Under the pieces are notes generated by a model. It made no database searches, had not been told where the DNA came from, and saw only the letters and a list, made by a program, of their open reading frames with translations. 64,000 bases of DNA from Antedon bifida (lineage: Eukaryota > Echinodermata > Crinoidea > Comatulida > Antedonidae): assembly GCA_963402885.1 (NCBI GenBank), contig OY727095.1, positions 25,363,001-25,427,000 of the forward strand, given 5' to 3'. This document shows positions 52,310 through 63,758 of this stretch, piece by piece; positions within the stretch are counted from its first letter, which is position 1; each line of letters starts with the position of its first letter. The position numbers and the translations under genes were made by a program.

Positions 52310-52659
52310 GCATTTGTATTCACTCGTTGTTACACATTGTTTCTATAGCATTTACTGTATTAACTGTATGGTACAAGATTACGAATCCTGTCATCTCATT
52401 GATTGGAGAAGAGTTGTAAGTTTGATCAGATTTAATCATATATTTACAGATTCACGAAAACAACAGTATTTTTACGAATTTCATTTGTATGCCTTTATCA
52501 TGGTTAATGTTAATGATGTGCTTTGTGTTTATTATTGTTATAGAATTGAATAGCATAGCTACAGCTACGTGACAGTTGAGAAATAAAGCTAGTCTATACG
52601 ATACTCTTCGTTGTAATTTTGTCTGTTCCTTGTGACGATTCCTTATCAGGCCCCAGCGG

Positions 52660-53295
52660 CACAATGTTGTAATTTAAGTTGTAATCCGAAACGTTTTTGG
52701 TCATGGATAAAATCCTCAAGAAAAAATAATAATATCCCTTCGGAACTACATTTCAATAATCAGTCAGCTTACACTGTAAGAGATAAAGCAAACTTTTTTA
52801 TTCTGTGTTTAGCCCTGTTAACAACGATTTGGATATTCCTAATCTTCCTAAATATCACATTGATTGCTTATCTAAACCTGAGTTTAATCAGGAGGTTATA
52901 GAAAAGCACATTAATGAAATTGATTCTCATAAGGCCTCAGGTAATGATGGTCTGAGTAATATTGTTTTGTCTTTAGCTGCCAAACCTCTTTCTTTCCCTT
53001 GTAAAATTGTATTTGAAAATGTGTGTGCCCTATTTTTAAAGCTGGTTCTAAATCTGATGTACAGTATGTAATTATAGACCGGTTTCACTGATGCCAAGTA
53101 TTTGAAAAAATTGTTCACGACCAAATTTTTGAACATATATCACCAGTTATTAGTGACAATCAACACGGATTTTACCCAGGAAGGTCTTGTCAAACCAATT
53201 TGTCTGTTCTGTTGTCACATGCGCATGATGCAATAAATGCAAAAGGTCAATGCGAAGTTGTATATACAGATATGGCTAAAGACTTTGACAGGTTC
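52660..53295 (+). pseudogene. Jockey-like LINE: linker and RT N-terminal half
   Basis: Continuation of the LINE at 49690: NPKRFWSWIKSSRKNNNIPS, then in another frame HINEIDSHKASGNDGLSNIV, a YRPVSL-like remnant near 53075, DNQHGFYPGRSCQTNLSVLL and YTDMAKDFDRFSH (palm motif A). It stops at 53295 exactly where the (CATT)n tail of the next LINE begins. Several frameshifts; dead. Confidence 0.65.
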
Positions 53296-53605
53296 TCCCA
53301 TTCATTCATTCATTCATTCATTTTATTTACACAAAGCAAAATTCAAAATATGTTGACAAAATATGAAATAATAAATAGTTAATGCCTTGTATCTGGAGAA
53401 ACTCAAATAAGCTCAAAGAGCTTTAAGACAGGTTCCACCAGGAAAAAAGTTGTTATAAAAAAATTTGGATCAATGTTCATCGACAGAGACAAACAGGGGT
53501 TACAGACGGTACATAAACTACGCAAGAGACCAAGTATGGACGAAGACAAACAAATAAATAAGGGTAAAAGAGGTATTTGAAATAGGTCAAAATTTTGGGT
53601 GAAAA

Positions 53606-55453
53606 TTAAGTTGGTTTGTATTTTGATATTAGGTATTTTTTGTATTTTGATTTAAATGTAATGAAACTATAATCAAATAAAGACTTGTTAAGGGAGTTCC
53701 ATAGTAAGGGGCCTGTGTGGATGATTGAATTTCGGGAAGAGTTTCGATTTAGGTTAGATTGGACGTATTTGTTTGAATTTCGGGTATTATAATTGTGAAG
53801 CTCGTTATTTTTTTGAAAAAATCTTTTTAAGGTATTAGGAAGTGTGTTATTGGAAAGTCGATACATGAAAAGGACTGTCTGTAATTTGTTTATGTCAAAG
53901 ATATTTAGGGTGTTTAGATCATGGAAAAGCGGTTTAGTATGTGAAAGATAATTTGATTGGGTACATATACGGACTGCCTTCTTTTGGAGTTTGAATAGTC
54001 TGTCAAGTTTAGTTGTTTCAGTACTAAGCCATGGACAAAGAGTTTGATGCTTTGAATATGTTGCTGCCCAGACAGTGTTACAATAGAAGAGGTGAGGCAA
54101 GATGAGTGTATTATACAAAGAAGTGATGATTTTAGGTGGTAATGTAGATTTCAGTTTATTTAGTACACCAATGGTTTTGGAGATATTATTGGAGATTTTA
54201 AATATATGAAGCTTCCAGTTTAATTTGTTGTCTATTTGAACTCCAAGAAATGATGTGCTTTCAACTTATTTGATAGGGGTGTGATCGATGTATATATTTG
54301 CATTCGGATTGTTATTAGTTTTTTTGTTAGTGGAGAAGTGAATGTAGTTTGTTTTACTGATGTTAAGGGATAACTTATTTAGTTTGAACCAGTTTGAAAC
54401 ATTGCTGATTTCGTTGTTGAAGGTTCTTGTTAGAGTGTTGAAATCAGGATGGGAAAGGAAGATATTGGTATCATCAGCAAATTGAACATATGAAAATGAG
54501 TTTGAAGCATGGATTAAGTCATTAACATAGATTAAGAAGAGAAGGGGGCCCAGAATGGATCCTTGAGGAACGCCGCATGTAACAGGAAGAAGTTCAGAAA
54601 AGTGGGAGTTATAGGAAGTAAATTGCATTCTATTATTCAGGTAGTTCATAAGAAGGGAAAGTGGTATGCCTCGGATGCCATAATATTTAAGTTTTGATAG
54701 GAGGATTGTAGTATGGTCAATTGTATCGAACGCGGAGGATTGTAGTATGGTCAATTGTATCGAACACCTTAGACAAATCAAGAAATAAGCCAATGGTGTG
54801 GTAGTTTTTAGACAAAGCGGAAGAAATTGTGTTTTGGGTATCTAAAAGTGCAAGTTCAGTAGAATGATTAGGCCTGAAACCGTATTGATTGCTTTGAAGA
54901 ATGTTGTGAGAAGAAGTTTGTGAGAAAAAGTTGTAGAGTCTGTTATAAATTAGCCGTTCAAGAATTTTAGAAAAACAAGATAATAACGATATTGGACGGT
55001 AGTTGGCAAAATAATGGGGATTGTCCTTTTTGAAGATTGGAATTACTTTGGCAGTTTTAAGAGATGACGGAAATGTACCAGAAGACAAAGAAAGATTAAA
55101 AATATGGGAGAGGGGTTTGATAATGAAAGGTGCAATATCTTTGATAACTTTGGGATCGATGTCATCAGGACCGGGGCTTTTTCCTTTTTTAAATTTGAAA
55201 GTGACTTCAAGAATTTCTTTACCAGATGTAGATGAGAAAAAGATTGAGTTCTTAATTGGTTCTTAAGATAGTTTGAAAAGTTACCAGAGTGAGCATGAAT
55301 GTTAGAAGCAAGGTTTGGGCCGATTTCTGCAAAGTAATGATTAAATTTGGATGCAATGACTAGAGGATCAGTGAATTTAGTGTTATTATGTAAGAAGAAA
55401 CTAGGGGGTTTTTTTGGATGTTTTTGCCAAGAATATTGTTTATTGTTTGCCAA
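53606..55453 (-). pseudogene. CR1/L2-type LINE reverse transcriptase, fragmented
   Basis: Ordered minus-strand pieces: [71 protein letters not shown] (55043-54717), then [20 protein letters not shown] and the catalytic [12 protein letters not shown] (54793-54266), [20 protein letters not shown], and a C-terminal region RLFKLQKKAVRICTQ ... PLLWNSLNKSLFD (54118-53606). FADD replaces the usual YADD. The palm is split by a short duplication, and a stop near 54265 separates the C-terminus. Confidence 0.7.
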
Positions 55454-56949
55454 GTTTTTTTTATATTACTTTTATAATTGTTAAATTTGTTTGCAAAATG
55501 CTGTTTGCAAGATACTTTGATCAATCTAGTGAGTTTGTTTCGATATGTAACATAATTGGTTTTATTAGTTATATTAGGTAATTTGATGTATTTTTTATAT
55601 AGTTTATTTCGAGTTTTAATTGATTTTATTATTCCTGTTGTAATCCAAGGTTTGTTTAGTTTCCGATTGTTAATTTTCTTTTTGGTCATAGGCATGTTTG
55701 TATTATATAGTGAGGAAAATTTGTCAAAAAAAATATCATATGATTCATTAGCAGAATCACTGCGGTACACCTCATTCCAGTTTGTGGAAATCAAATCGAC
55801 TCCCAATAATGCAATAGATTTTTCGTTGATTTTCCTAGAATAGTAATTTTCTTTCGTGATGTTTTGTTTTTTACTATTTGGTTGGTGGGAGTTCTTTAGT
55901 ATTTGGAAAACAGGAAAATGATTGGTAATGTCATTGTAAAGGATGCCCGGGGTGATTTGTTGGTCGAGGACGTTTGAAAAAATATTGTCGATAAGGGTAG
56001 ACGATTTAGTTGTGATTCTAGTTGGCTTGTCAATAAGTGGGTAGAAGGAAGCTGAGTACATAATGTTAAGAAATTCGTTTGTGGGACCATGTATAGTGTG
56101 CTTCATAAGATCGAGATTGAAGTCACCACAAATAAATGAATACTTGTTTTCTTTATTTAGAGTGTCTATAGATTTGGAGAGGTTATCAAGGAATGGATGG
56201 GTGGAGCTACTTGGTGGTCTAATATACAATGCCTACTATGTACTGTTTTTTGGTTTGGTATCGACTTCTATAAAAAGAGATTCATATGTTGGGCTAGATG
56301 GTAGGCTTATGTCATTTCTAATTTTATAATTCAATTCGTTTGTAAATGTAAAAGGCAACACCTCCACCTTTTCCGTGCAGGCAATCGGATTGTACAGTAG
56401 TATAGCCATTGATATGAGTAAGGAGAGGGGGAGTATTATTATTGTCAAAGCATGTTTCACTGAAGGCGATGATTGAGAATTTATGGTTTAGCGTATGAAG
56501 ATAAGAGGTTATAGAGTTTATGTTTTTAGTTAGACTGCGGGAATTCATATGTATTATACTTAGACTGTTATCTATGTTACTTGTTTTGACATTGAATGTA
56601 TCGCTAAATAGTATTCACATTTTTCGTTGGAGTTTGTTGTATCATTATCATAATCAGTATCGTTGTTTATTTCAAATGGATTAATTTTTAGATTTTGGAG
56701 CTTTAAGAAATTTATGATGTGATCATTTTTAAGTTGATTTATTTCGTGTTTGAATTCGTCTTCCTCGATTATGTGATTGAAAGGAAATATTTTACTGAGA
56801 CACTTATAGCAATATAAATCATTTGGGATATGTCGGCTATTTGGTGGAGATGTGGGAGAACAAATTGAGTGGGCGGGCATGTTACAAATAGCACAGTTGA
56901 CTTGTGAGTCATTTACCCTTAAACACTTATTACAGAACATACATAACAT
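55360..56949 (-). pseudogene. CR1/L2-type LINE N-terminal zinc region and AP endonuclease, fragmented
   Basis: 56949-56572 encodes CMFCNKCLRVNDSQVNCAIC ... HSIC ... CYKC, a PHD-like zinc region comparable to that of the LINE at 36618. 56548-56236 gives NSRSLTKNINSITSYLHTLN, IIAFSETCFD, GKGGGVAFYI. 56229-55360 gives IRPPSSSTHPFLDNLSKSID, ICGDFNLDLM, TLIDNIFSNV and NHFPVFQIL, where the catalytic SDH appears as TNH. The three pieces are in different frames. Confidence 0.65.
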
Positions 56950-56960
56950 TGATATTATAA

Positions 56961-57925
56961 AAGGAAAAAAATAGTATTTAATAAATTAATGCATATGCAT
57001 GTACACACGTAAAATATAATGAAGATTTTAGATTGCGAGTTATCAGAAGAATAAGTAAGTAATATTGCAATAATCGCAAATTCAATACTTTAAAATTGCA
57101 TAATATGGAAGTTCTGAATTTAGGAATCTAGGTTGGTTGTTTACTATTACTTATACTATTTATTTATATATTTGTAGTACCATAAATAAAAATTAATTAA
57201 ATTACAATGAAACAAATATCGTAGTAGTAATAATTGTAATACAGTGTACGTGTTTCATAGAGTAAAATATTGATAGTAGTAAATATTGCTATGTAGGGCT
57301 TTAATAGTCAACAATAAATAGATATATACAATTAGTACAATCAATTAGTTAGCTTGGTTTCAATATCAAATAATACGATCAAATGAAATATTGCAATAAA
57401 AAAACAATAAACAAATGTTGGAAAAGTCGTTAAAGATAGTACTAGTACTACTCGTTTTAACAACAAAGTTAAAACAAAAATTTAAAAAATAGTAATGATA
57501 AAAATAAAAGTATGGAATACATATATAAATATTATATATGCTATATTATATAAAGCCAAATATATAAACGCAACAGAGGGGAAAAATCAAAGAGTCATAA
57601 TAGATAATAAATTATTTGTATAAACAATTTTTTTTTACAAGTTTTTCACGTTAGAGCCAGCTGAGCTACTCCTGGAGCAGTCAATTATTATTGAATAGTA
57701 GTCGTAATAATATAATAAAGGTATTATAAAGAAAAATATTTAAAATACCAATTATCAAATAACTTGATTTCAATATCAAATATTACGATCAAGTGAATGG
57801 TTTGGCAATAAAAATGTGATAATGATAATAATAATAATAATAATAATAAAAGACATGTGGCAATAAAAATGGTAAAAATATTAGTCGTAGTAATATATGC
57901 ATATTATTATTATTACTGCCTTTCC
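56961..57925. other. AT-rich region, nothing recognised
   Basis: Possible 5' UTR of the minus-strand LINE. ATCAAATAWTACGATCAA-type blocks recur at about 57365 and 57775, and a (TAA)n run lies at about 57825-57850. Confidence 0.35.
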
Positions 57926-58073
57926 GCTGAAAAGTCTGCCAACATTTCCGCTTGGGCTGCTCCGTAAATCTCTTTTACTAGTTTCTTCCAGTCTGATCTT
58001 TCATTGACTAGTTCTTTAAGTTGTTTCATGTCTTTCTTGGTTTTCAATTGTCCGGGATACTTAATGTCTTAAT

Positions 58074-58517
58074 GTGGAGAGGAGGAAAACTAATATAATT
58101 ATACATGACATAAATGAGTCAAAAGAGGAAAGTGGAATACAAAGGAAAGAAGAAGACCGGCAGAGAGTTCAAGAACTTTTTAAGAGAGCAGGTTATGTAA
58201 TCGAAACCACAAAAATAAGAATGATTTTAAGAATAGGTAAAAGGCAAGACGGAAAGAACAGACCGATTAAAGTTGTGTTTTATGACGTGCATGAGATGGA
58301 AGCGGTTTTGAGATTTTACAGACAAGAGAACAAGAAGGGTTTATCAAGAGACAGATCTAAAGCAGAGAGAGATAAGTTTTCGAATCTAAGAGAGGAAATA
58401 AAACACAGAGAGGAAGCAGGGGAGGTAGGATTGCAAATAAAGAATTTAAAAATTATAAAAAGAAAAGATGAGAAATTACGAAGCCAAGAAAAACAAATGC
58501 AAACAATGCATGAGTAA
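58074..58517 (+). CDS. LINE ORF1-like RNA-binding protein fragment
   Basis: 147 codons. ERRKTNIIIHDINESKEESG is the typical 'R+.NI+I.G+.E' start of a LINE ORF1 RRM-like domain; RMILRIGKRQDGKNRPIKVV and FYDVHEMEAVLRFYRQ continue it. The tail is highly charged (Lys/Glu/Arg) and helical. The coiled coil that usually precedes this domain is absent or out of frame upstream. It may be a truncated but open frame. Confidence 0.5.
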   Translation: MERRKTNIIIHDINESKEESGIQRKEEDRQRVQELFKRAGYVIETTKIRMILRIGKRQDGKNRPIKVVFYDVHEMEAVLRFYRQENKKGLSRDRSKAERDKFSNLREEIKHREEAGEVGLQIKNLKIIKRKDEKLRSQEKQMQTMHE

Positions 58518-58859
58518 TATTTTACACGAGAAGCCTGCAAAGAAAATAGAAATTCTAATTTTTTAGAAGAAAATATTACAGAGAAAATTAACATTATGTT
58601 GATATATGATCAGACAATGCCAGGATCGCACCAGAAATTTGTTAATATTGACACAATAATTATTTTGCAACTATTGGTATAGCAGAAACAATTTTATTTT
58701 TACAAACATAAATTTTGAAGAGCAATGTTCACTTTAAATTATAATCCATGTGATTATTATACAGAGTTGAATTATTTTAAGATAGTTAGTTTGTAATATA
58801 TTATTGGCATTGGATCGCAATTGATTGAGGTGAAAACAAATAATTAGTTGAAGAAGATG

Positions 58860-59290
58860 GTCATTAAATGTACTATTGGAAATGATACAATATAGTAAAG
58901 TAGACTGAAAATAATTTACGCTGCCTTGCGGAGAGGATACGGAAAACCAAAGGCTAAGGGTCCAATCCCTGACAGAAAAGGTGTTGTAACATGACAGCAA
59001 AGGGCATGACACATACTGTAGTGTAGAATGGCCATCGTGTTACCGACCATAGAGAAGTCTAAGTAATAACTTAAATGACTGATGAACATCAAATATGGAT
59101 TATTACTGTTGAAAAGATAGAATATAGTGAGGAATGGTTGAAAATAATTTACGCTGCCTTGCGGAGAGGAAACGGAAAACCAAAGGCTAAGGGTCCAATC
59201 CCTGACAGAAAAGGTGTTGTTGTAACATGACAGCAAAGGGCATGACACATAGTGTAAAATGGCCATCGTGTTACCGATCTAGAGATGTCT
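58860..59290 (+). repeat. ~233-bp tandem duplication
   Basis: GAAAATAATTTACGCTGCCT starts at about 58907 and 59140. Both copies continue AAACCAAAGGCTAAGGGTCC, AATCCCTGACAGAAAAGGTG, AACATGACAGCAAAGGGCAT and end in AATGGCCATCGTGTTACCGA. Differences include an extra GTT in copy 2. The unit lies upstream of the endonuclease frame. Confidence 0.7.
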
Positions 59291-59484
59291 AAGTTTTAAA
59301 CTAAATGACAGCTGCTAGTATACAGCGAGGAAGGCAACGGGAAACCACCTCAATGTTAAATATTCCCTTGAATTATGGCAGTCAATATAGGAGAAATCGA
59401 TAACGACGTTAACGGAATTCAGGAAGATGTAGTACTGAAAGTCGCGTCCGGCAGGGTTATAAATGAGGATGACGAAAACCTCAT

Positions 59485-59733
59485 ACTAAGATAGGCACAT
59501 GGAATGTGCGAACACTATTAAGACATGGGAAAAAAGAAAATGTAAAGATGGAAATGGAAAGGGAGAATCTTAACATATTAGGTCTTTGTGAAACAAGACT
59601 AGCTAAGTATGGAGATATAGATGTTGAAGGTTTTAGACTGATATACTCTGGTGCTGATAAAAAAGGACAGCATGGAGTTGGAATCCTCTTAGATAAAGAG
59701 TTTGGAAAGAAAGTTATCAAATCAAATGTATAA
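59485..59733 (+). pseudogene. RTE-like AP endonuclease, N-terminal fragment
   Basis: Reads IGTWNVRTLLRHGKKENVKM, LNILGLCETRLAKYGDIDVE, YSGADKKGQHGVGILLDKEF. The TWNVRTL start, the L.ETR catalytic Glu and the G.HGVGILL block are those of RTE-type endonucleases. Truncated by the neighbouring LINE after residue ~80. Confidence 0.6.
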
Positions 59734-59864
59734 ATGAAAGACAGACGAATGGTAGCGCTGCACTGTAGCGACACAGCCTTTCCAATTGCTCTGTGTCGAT
59801 GTACAACGTTTTGGCTGTTTTGACTAGTTTTAGTATATATTTTTGTGTGGAAGTTTGGTGAACA

Positions 59865-61622
59865 ATGTTTAAAGTTAATATTTTTTGGAACTATGCTATG
59901 TTTGGTGTTTTAACTGTTTTAATATGGAGTATTAAGGAAAGCGTAGGTGCTAGCACGGTGACAAATAGCGGGGAGGTGCGGCCATTGTTAACGTACAGCA
60001 GAGAATTTCTCTTAAGTAGACGTGGCTCAAATACTACACATTCCTTTGCAACAGGTGCGTACTCAAACATTAACAAAACAAAGAAAAGAAAACGAGGCCA
60101 AAGAGGAGGCGTTAGAGTTCGATTAAAGAAATTAAAGCATAAAACCCCACTGCCAACAGTTGTTTTTGGTAATGTACAGAGTATAAGAAACAAAATAGAT
60201 GAACTAAGAGCGAACGTAAAGATCCTAACGGTTTTTCGCGAGTCGAGCATGATTTGTTTGTCAGAAACATGGCTGACGGATAATGATCCAGATTCCTCAG
60301 TTGATCTTGACGATTACACATTGATTAGAATGGATAGAAATGAAAATTCAGGTAAAAACAAAGGAGGTGGCGTGTGTGCTTATGTAAGTGAAAAATACTG
60401 CAAACCATCGCATATCACTGTAAGGAGTGAAGTATGTAATAAGGACATTGAATTGCTTGCGATTGATATGCACCCGTATTACCTCCCAAGGGAGATACAT
60501 CAAGTGAAGGTATTTGTGGTCTATATCCCACCATCAGCAGACATTAATATAGCAGCAACCACAGTATATGATCTCATTTCTGAAGCAGAAAATAATTCGC
60601 CTGAAGCAGCTAAATTCATCATGGGGGATTTCAACTCATGTTCATTAAAAGAATACCTACCTACATACAAGCAATATGTTGATTGTCCAACTCGCAACAA
60701 TACGTGTATCGACCTTTGCTATGGAAATATTGATGGGGCATACAAGTGTAAAGCTATGGCGGGTCTTGGCAAATCTGACCACAATATGATCAGCCTCATT
60801 CCAATATATAAAACCCGTCTTCGTGATAAACCCTCAAAGAAAATAAAGGTAAAACGTTGGACTGAGGAAGCCAGCGAGACCCTTAAAGGGTGTTTTGAAT
60901 GCACAAACTGGGATGTATTAACGGAAAATGCAGAAAATTTGAGCGAAGCGACCCTCGTTGTATCCGAATACGTTAGATTCTGTGAGGAAATGATTATACC
61001 TGTATCAAGAATTAAAGTTTTTTCTAATAATAAACCTTGGGTGTCCAAAGAACTCAAAGGACTCCTTAATAAGAAAAAGAAATGTTTTTATGACGGAGAG
61101 AAAGAGAAGCGGAAAGATATACAGAAGCAAATCAAGCGGAAAATTTCTGAATGCAAAAAGGAATATAAAAATAAAATTGAAAGGTCCTTCCGAAATCGTG
61201 ACTCATCTAAGGTTTGGCAAGGTTTGCAGAATATTACTGGTTATAAACCGAAGGCAAAGGGTGTTGTTGTTGACAACGAAAAGAAATATGCAAATGATTT
61301 AAATGCCTTCTACAACAGATTTGATAAAGTGGACGTTCACTTGAACATGAGGGAAACAACAAAACGCGTTGATGAACTGCCGGAACATTTTCAAATCACT
61401 GTGGACGAAGTGAACTTATTATTTAAAAAACTTAACCCACGTAAGGCAAAAGGTCCCGATAATATTAGTTGTAAGACTCTTAAAATGTGTGCCGATCAGT
61501 TGGCCATTCCTTTTTGTAAACTTTTTCAATCCTCTGTAAATGACTCAATAGTTCCAATGTTGTGGAAAAAATCAACAATGCATGCCCATTCCCAAAAAAA
61601 CAAATCCCAAGGAAATGAATGA
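59865..61622 (+). pseudogene. Rex1-like LINE: N-terminus, AP endonuclease, RT start
   Basis: 585 codons. A possible hydrophobic N-terminal segment is followed by a basic KKRKRGQRGGVRVRLKKLKH patch. The endonuclease is at about 95-330: VFGNVQSIRNKIDELRANV, MICLSETWL, KGGGVCAYV, VYIPPSADI, IMGDFNSC and GKSDHNMISLI. The linker NKPWVSKELKGLLNKKKKCF ... SKVWQGLQNITGYKPK is diagnostic of Rex1-like elements. The RT begins NPRKAKGPDNISCKTLKMC. A one-base shift near 61578 moves the frame: the next piece begins at 61582. Confidence 0.75.
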
Positions 61623-61777
61623 CCTTAGACCTGTGGCCCTTACATGTGTACCAATGAAGTGTTTAGAAAAAATTGTTAAAAGTAAGCTAGTTGCCTCAGT
61701 GGAGAATCTGCTAGATATAAATCAATTTGCATATCGTCCAAACAGGTGTGTTGATGATGCAGTGCTTCTGCTCCTTA
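61582..61777 (+). pseudogene. Rex1-like LINE RT, segment before the insertion
   Basis: PIPKKTNPKEMNDLRPVALT, VPMKCLEKIVKSKL and INQFAYRPNRCVDDAV: fingers of the RT. Interrupted at TTA 61775-61777 by the TIR element. Confidence 0.7.
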
Positions 61778-62769
61778 GGCTATGTTCAGACCCATGGCGT
61801 TAGACCATTTTAGCGTACAACGTTACTAACAAGGTCACATTACAAACCGCAGAGAAAAAAATGAGGTGTTCAGACCCATAGCGTACGATTATCGTTACAA
61901 CGGAAGTGCGTCATTCAGGTTGGTTCTAGTTGCATATTCATGTGCTCTTACCCACGTGTTTTCATCATTATTTCCACTGTATATAGGCCTAGATCTCAGC
62001 CCTACAATTATGACAAAACTTGCCGTAAATAAAACATACCTCAGCATTTATTTAAGAAAAATATAGTAAAGCCAAATTTCTCTTTCTATTGTTTTATTTT
62101 GTAGTAAAAAACATTTTCCCCAGGCTCTGGCGTTACGAAAATAGAGCAGGCCTCCTAATGATGAAGATGGAGATTGTGTTAACCCATGGTTAACCACATG
62201 GGTGGAAAAAATTGATTGTGATTACCAGTCAGTTAAAAAAAAACCTGAATTTTTTAGGAGTTAGGGGGTTTTCAGCATTAAACTTGTCCAGTCCAGTCTG
62301 CCTTGTATATATGAATGAGTGACTTGATGTCCCACAACGCTAGTTTTTAGCTTGAATGAAATGCGTGAATGGCTCTTAGCTAGGCCTAAAAGGGGACGGG
62401 ATCGTAGTCACTATGTTTAAATACAAGGTGCATTTATTTATGTCATTTGTTAGAAAATATAATGGTAATCAATTGATACATGTAGTTTGTAGCTTAGTTT
62501 TTTTTTTTTCTGGCCTTTTTGTTGTTGAAATCCATCTCTCACACGACGATACAAGATGTCAGCCTAGGTCAAACCTTGTTTCGCGTCATAACAGGAAACG
62601 GTCTGATTGGATACAACGTTGACTTACAGTAGCGTCGTACGCTAAAACGGTACTATCAACCGTTTTCCACTACAACGCTACAACCGTTGTACAACGCGTT
62701 GTACGCTAATCCCCAACTGTTCAGACACACATTCTTTTAGCGTCTAACGCCATGGGTCTGAACAGGGCC
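61778..62769. mobile_element. Harbinger-like TIR element (992 bp)
   Basis: The left end GGCTATGTTCAGACCCATGG and right end (inverted) GGCCCTGTTCAGACCCATGG continue identically through CGTTAGAC. TTA flanks both sides (61775-61777, 62770-62772), the 3-bp TWA duplication characteristic of PIF/Harbinger transposons. A second copy of the terminal motif lies inside the left end (GTGTTCAGACCCATAGCGTA, about 61870), and CGTTGTACAACG-type palindromes lie at the right. No transposase; frames at 61866 and 62413 are chance. Confidence 0.75.
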
Positions 62770-62772
62770 TTA

Positions 62773-63758
62773 ATAATGTTTCTGAGCACCTAGAGAAAAA
62801 AGGTTGCTTTGCGAGAATTCTTTTTGTTGATTTCTCTAGTGCATTCAATAATATTCAACCATATGTTCTGGCTAATAAGCTTATCGATTTAGAAGTTAAC
62901 CCACTGATTATAAAATGGCTACTTAATTTTTTAAAAGATAGAGAACAGCGTGTTAAGCTAAATCACACGTTGTCCTCATTGTTGAAAGTTAACACGGGTG
63001 TTCCACAAGGTTGTGTGTTGTCACCTTTATTGTATACAATATACACAAATGATTGTAAGTCAAATAATACAAAAACTGAGATTATTAAATATGCAGACGA
63101 CACTGCTCTGATTGGTTATCTGGCAGGCTTCTTAGACAGTATTAATATTTTTCACGAATGGTGTAAAGATAATTTTTTAGATCTAAATATAAATAAAACT
63201 AAAGAGATGGTTTTTGATTTTCGGAAAAAGATAAACTACCTTCCCAAGATCAAAATCAATGGTGAGACCATTTCGGAAGTTAAAACTTACAAATATTTAG
63301 GTGTTGAAATTGATAATGAACTTAAATTTGACGCAAATAGTAGGTGCATATACAATAAATTACAAAAACGTCTCTTCTTTCTATGCAAATTAAACTCTTT
63401 TAAGATTGACCGTACTATTTTACAACTTTTTTATACTTCTATCTTAAACAGTGTAGGCCTACTTAGTTTTTGCCTAATATGTTATTATGGTAATTCATGT
63501 TTTAAAGATAGACTTTTACTTAATAAAATAGTTAAACAAGGCAGTAGAATAGTAGGCTCTGAACAAATTCAACCTGAAGTTTTATATAAGGAATTAGTAA
63601 TTAAAAAATTGAAAATTATTTTAAAAGACCACGCTCATCCTCTGCACTATAAATTTAACAAAAGTCAACGTAGTGACAGACTCCTTCAAAGAAAAATTAA
63701 AACAAATAGATATGGCAATTCATTCGTCCCTGCTGCAATAGGATTATATAATGAATGA
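62773..63758 (+). pseudogene. Rex1-like LINE RT, core to C-terminus
   Basis: Continuous frame after the insertion: RILFVDFSSAFNNIQPYVLA, NTGVPQGCVLSPLLYTIYTN, the catalytic IKYADDTALIGY, LNINKTKEMVFDFRKK, TYKYLGVEIDNELKFDANSR, and the terminal KTNRYGNSFVPAAIGLYNE followed by TGA at 63756-63758. Catalytic residues are intact; the copy is disabled by the upstream frameshift and insertion. Confidence 0.75.

Larger units (their letters stand above)
53296..56960 (-). mobile_element. CR1/L2-type LINE, nearly full length but frameshifted
   Basis: The minus-strand LINE was inserted into the plus-strand LINE relic. Its 3' end carries (AATG)n (plus-strand CATT repeats 53298-53320). Coding extends from a zinc/PHD-like N-terminus (56949) to FKSKYKKYLISKYKPT (53606). 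At least five frame changes or stops separate the pieces; one coincides with a 34-bp tandem duplication at about 54700-54770. Confidence 0.75.
57926..59735 (+). mobile_element. RTE/Proto2-like LINE 5' part, truncated by another LINE
   Basis: Comprises an ORF1-like frame (58074-58517), a duplicated noncoding spacer (58860-59290) and the first ~80 codons of an endonuclease (59485-59735). At 59735 the frame is cut by the start of the Rex1-like LINE. Whether the ORF1-like frame belongs to the same element is inferred from order and strand only. Confidence 0.5.

Noticed and set aside
50151..52640. Solo LTR interrupting the plus-strand LINE
   Set aside because: TG start and AATAAAG are suggestive, but I found no TG...CA boundaries with a flanking duplication.
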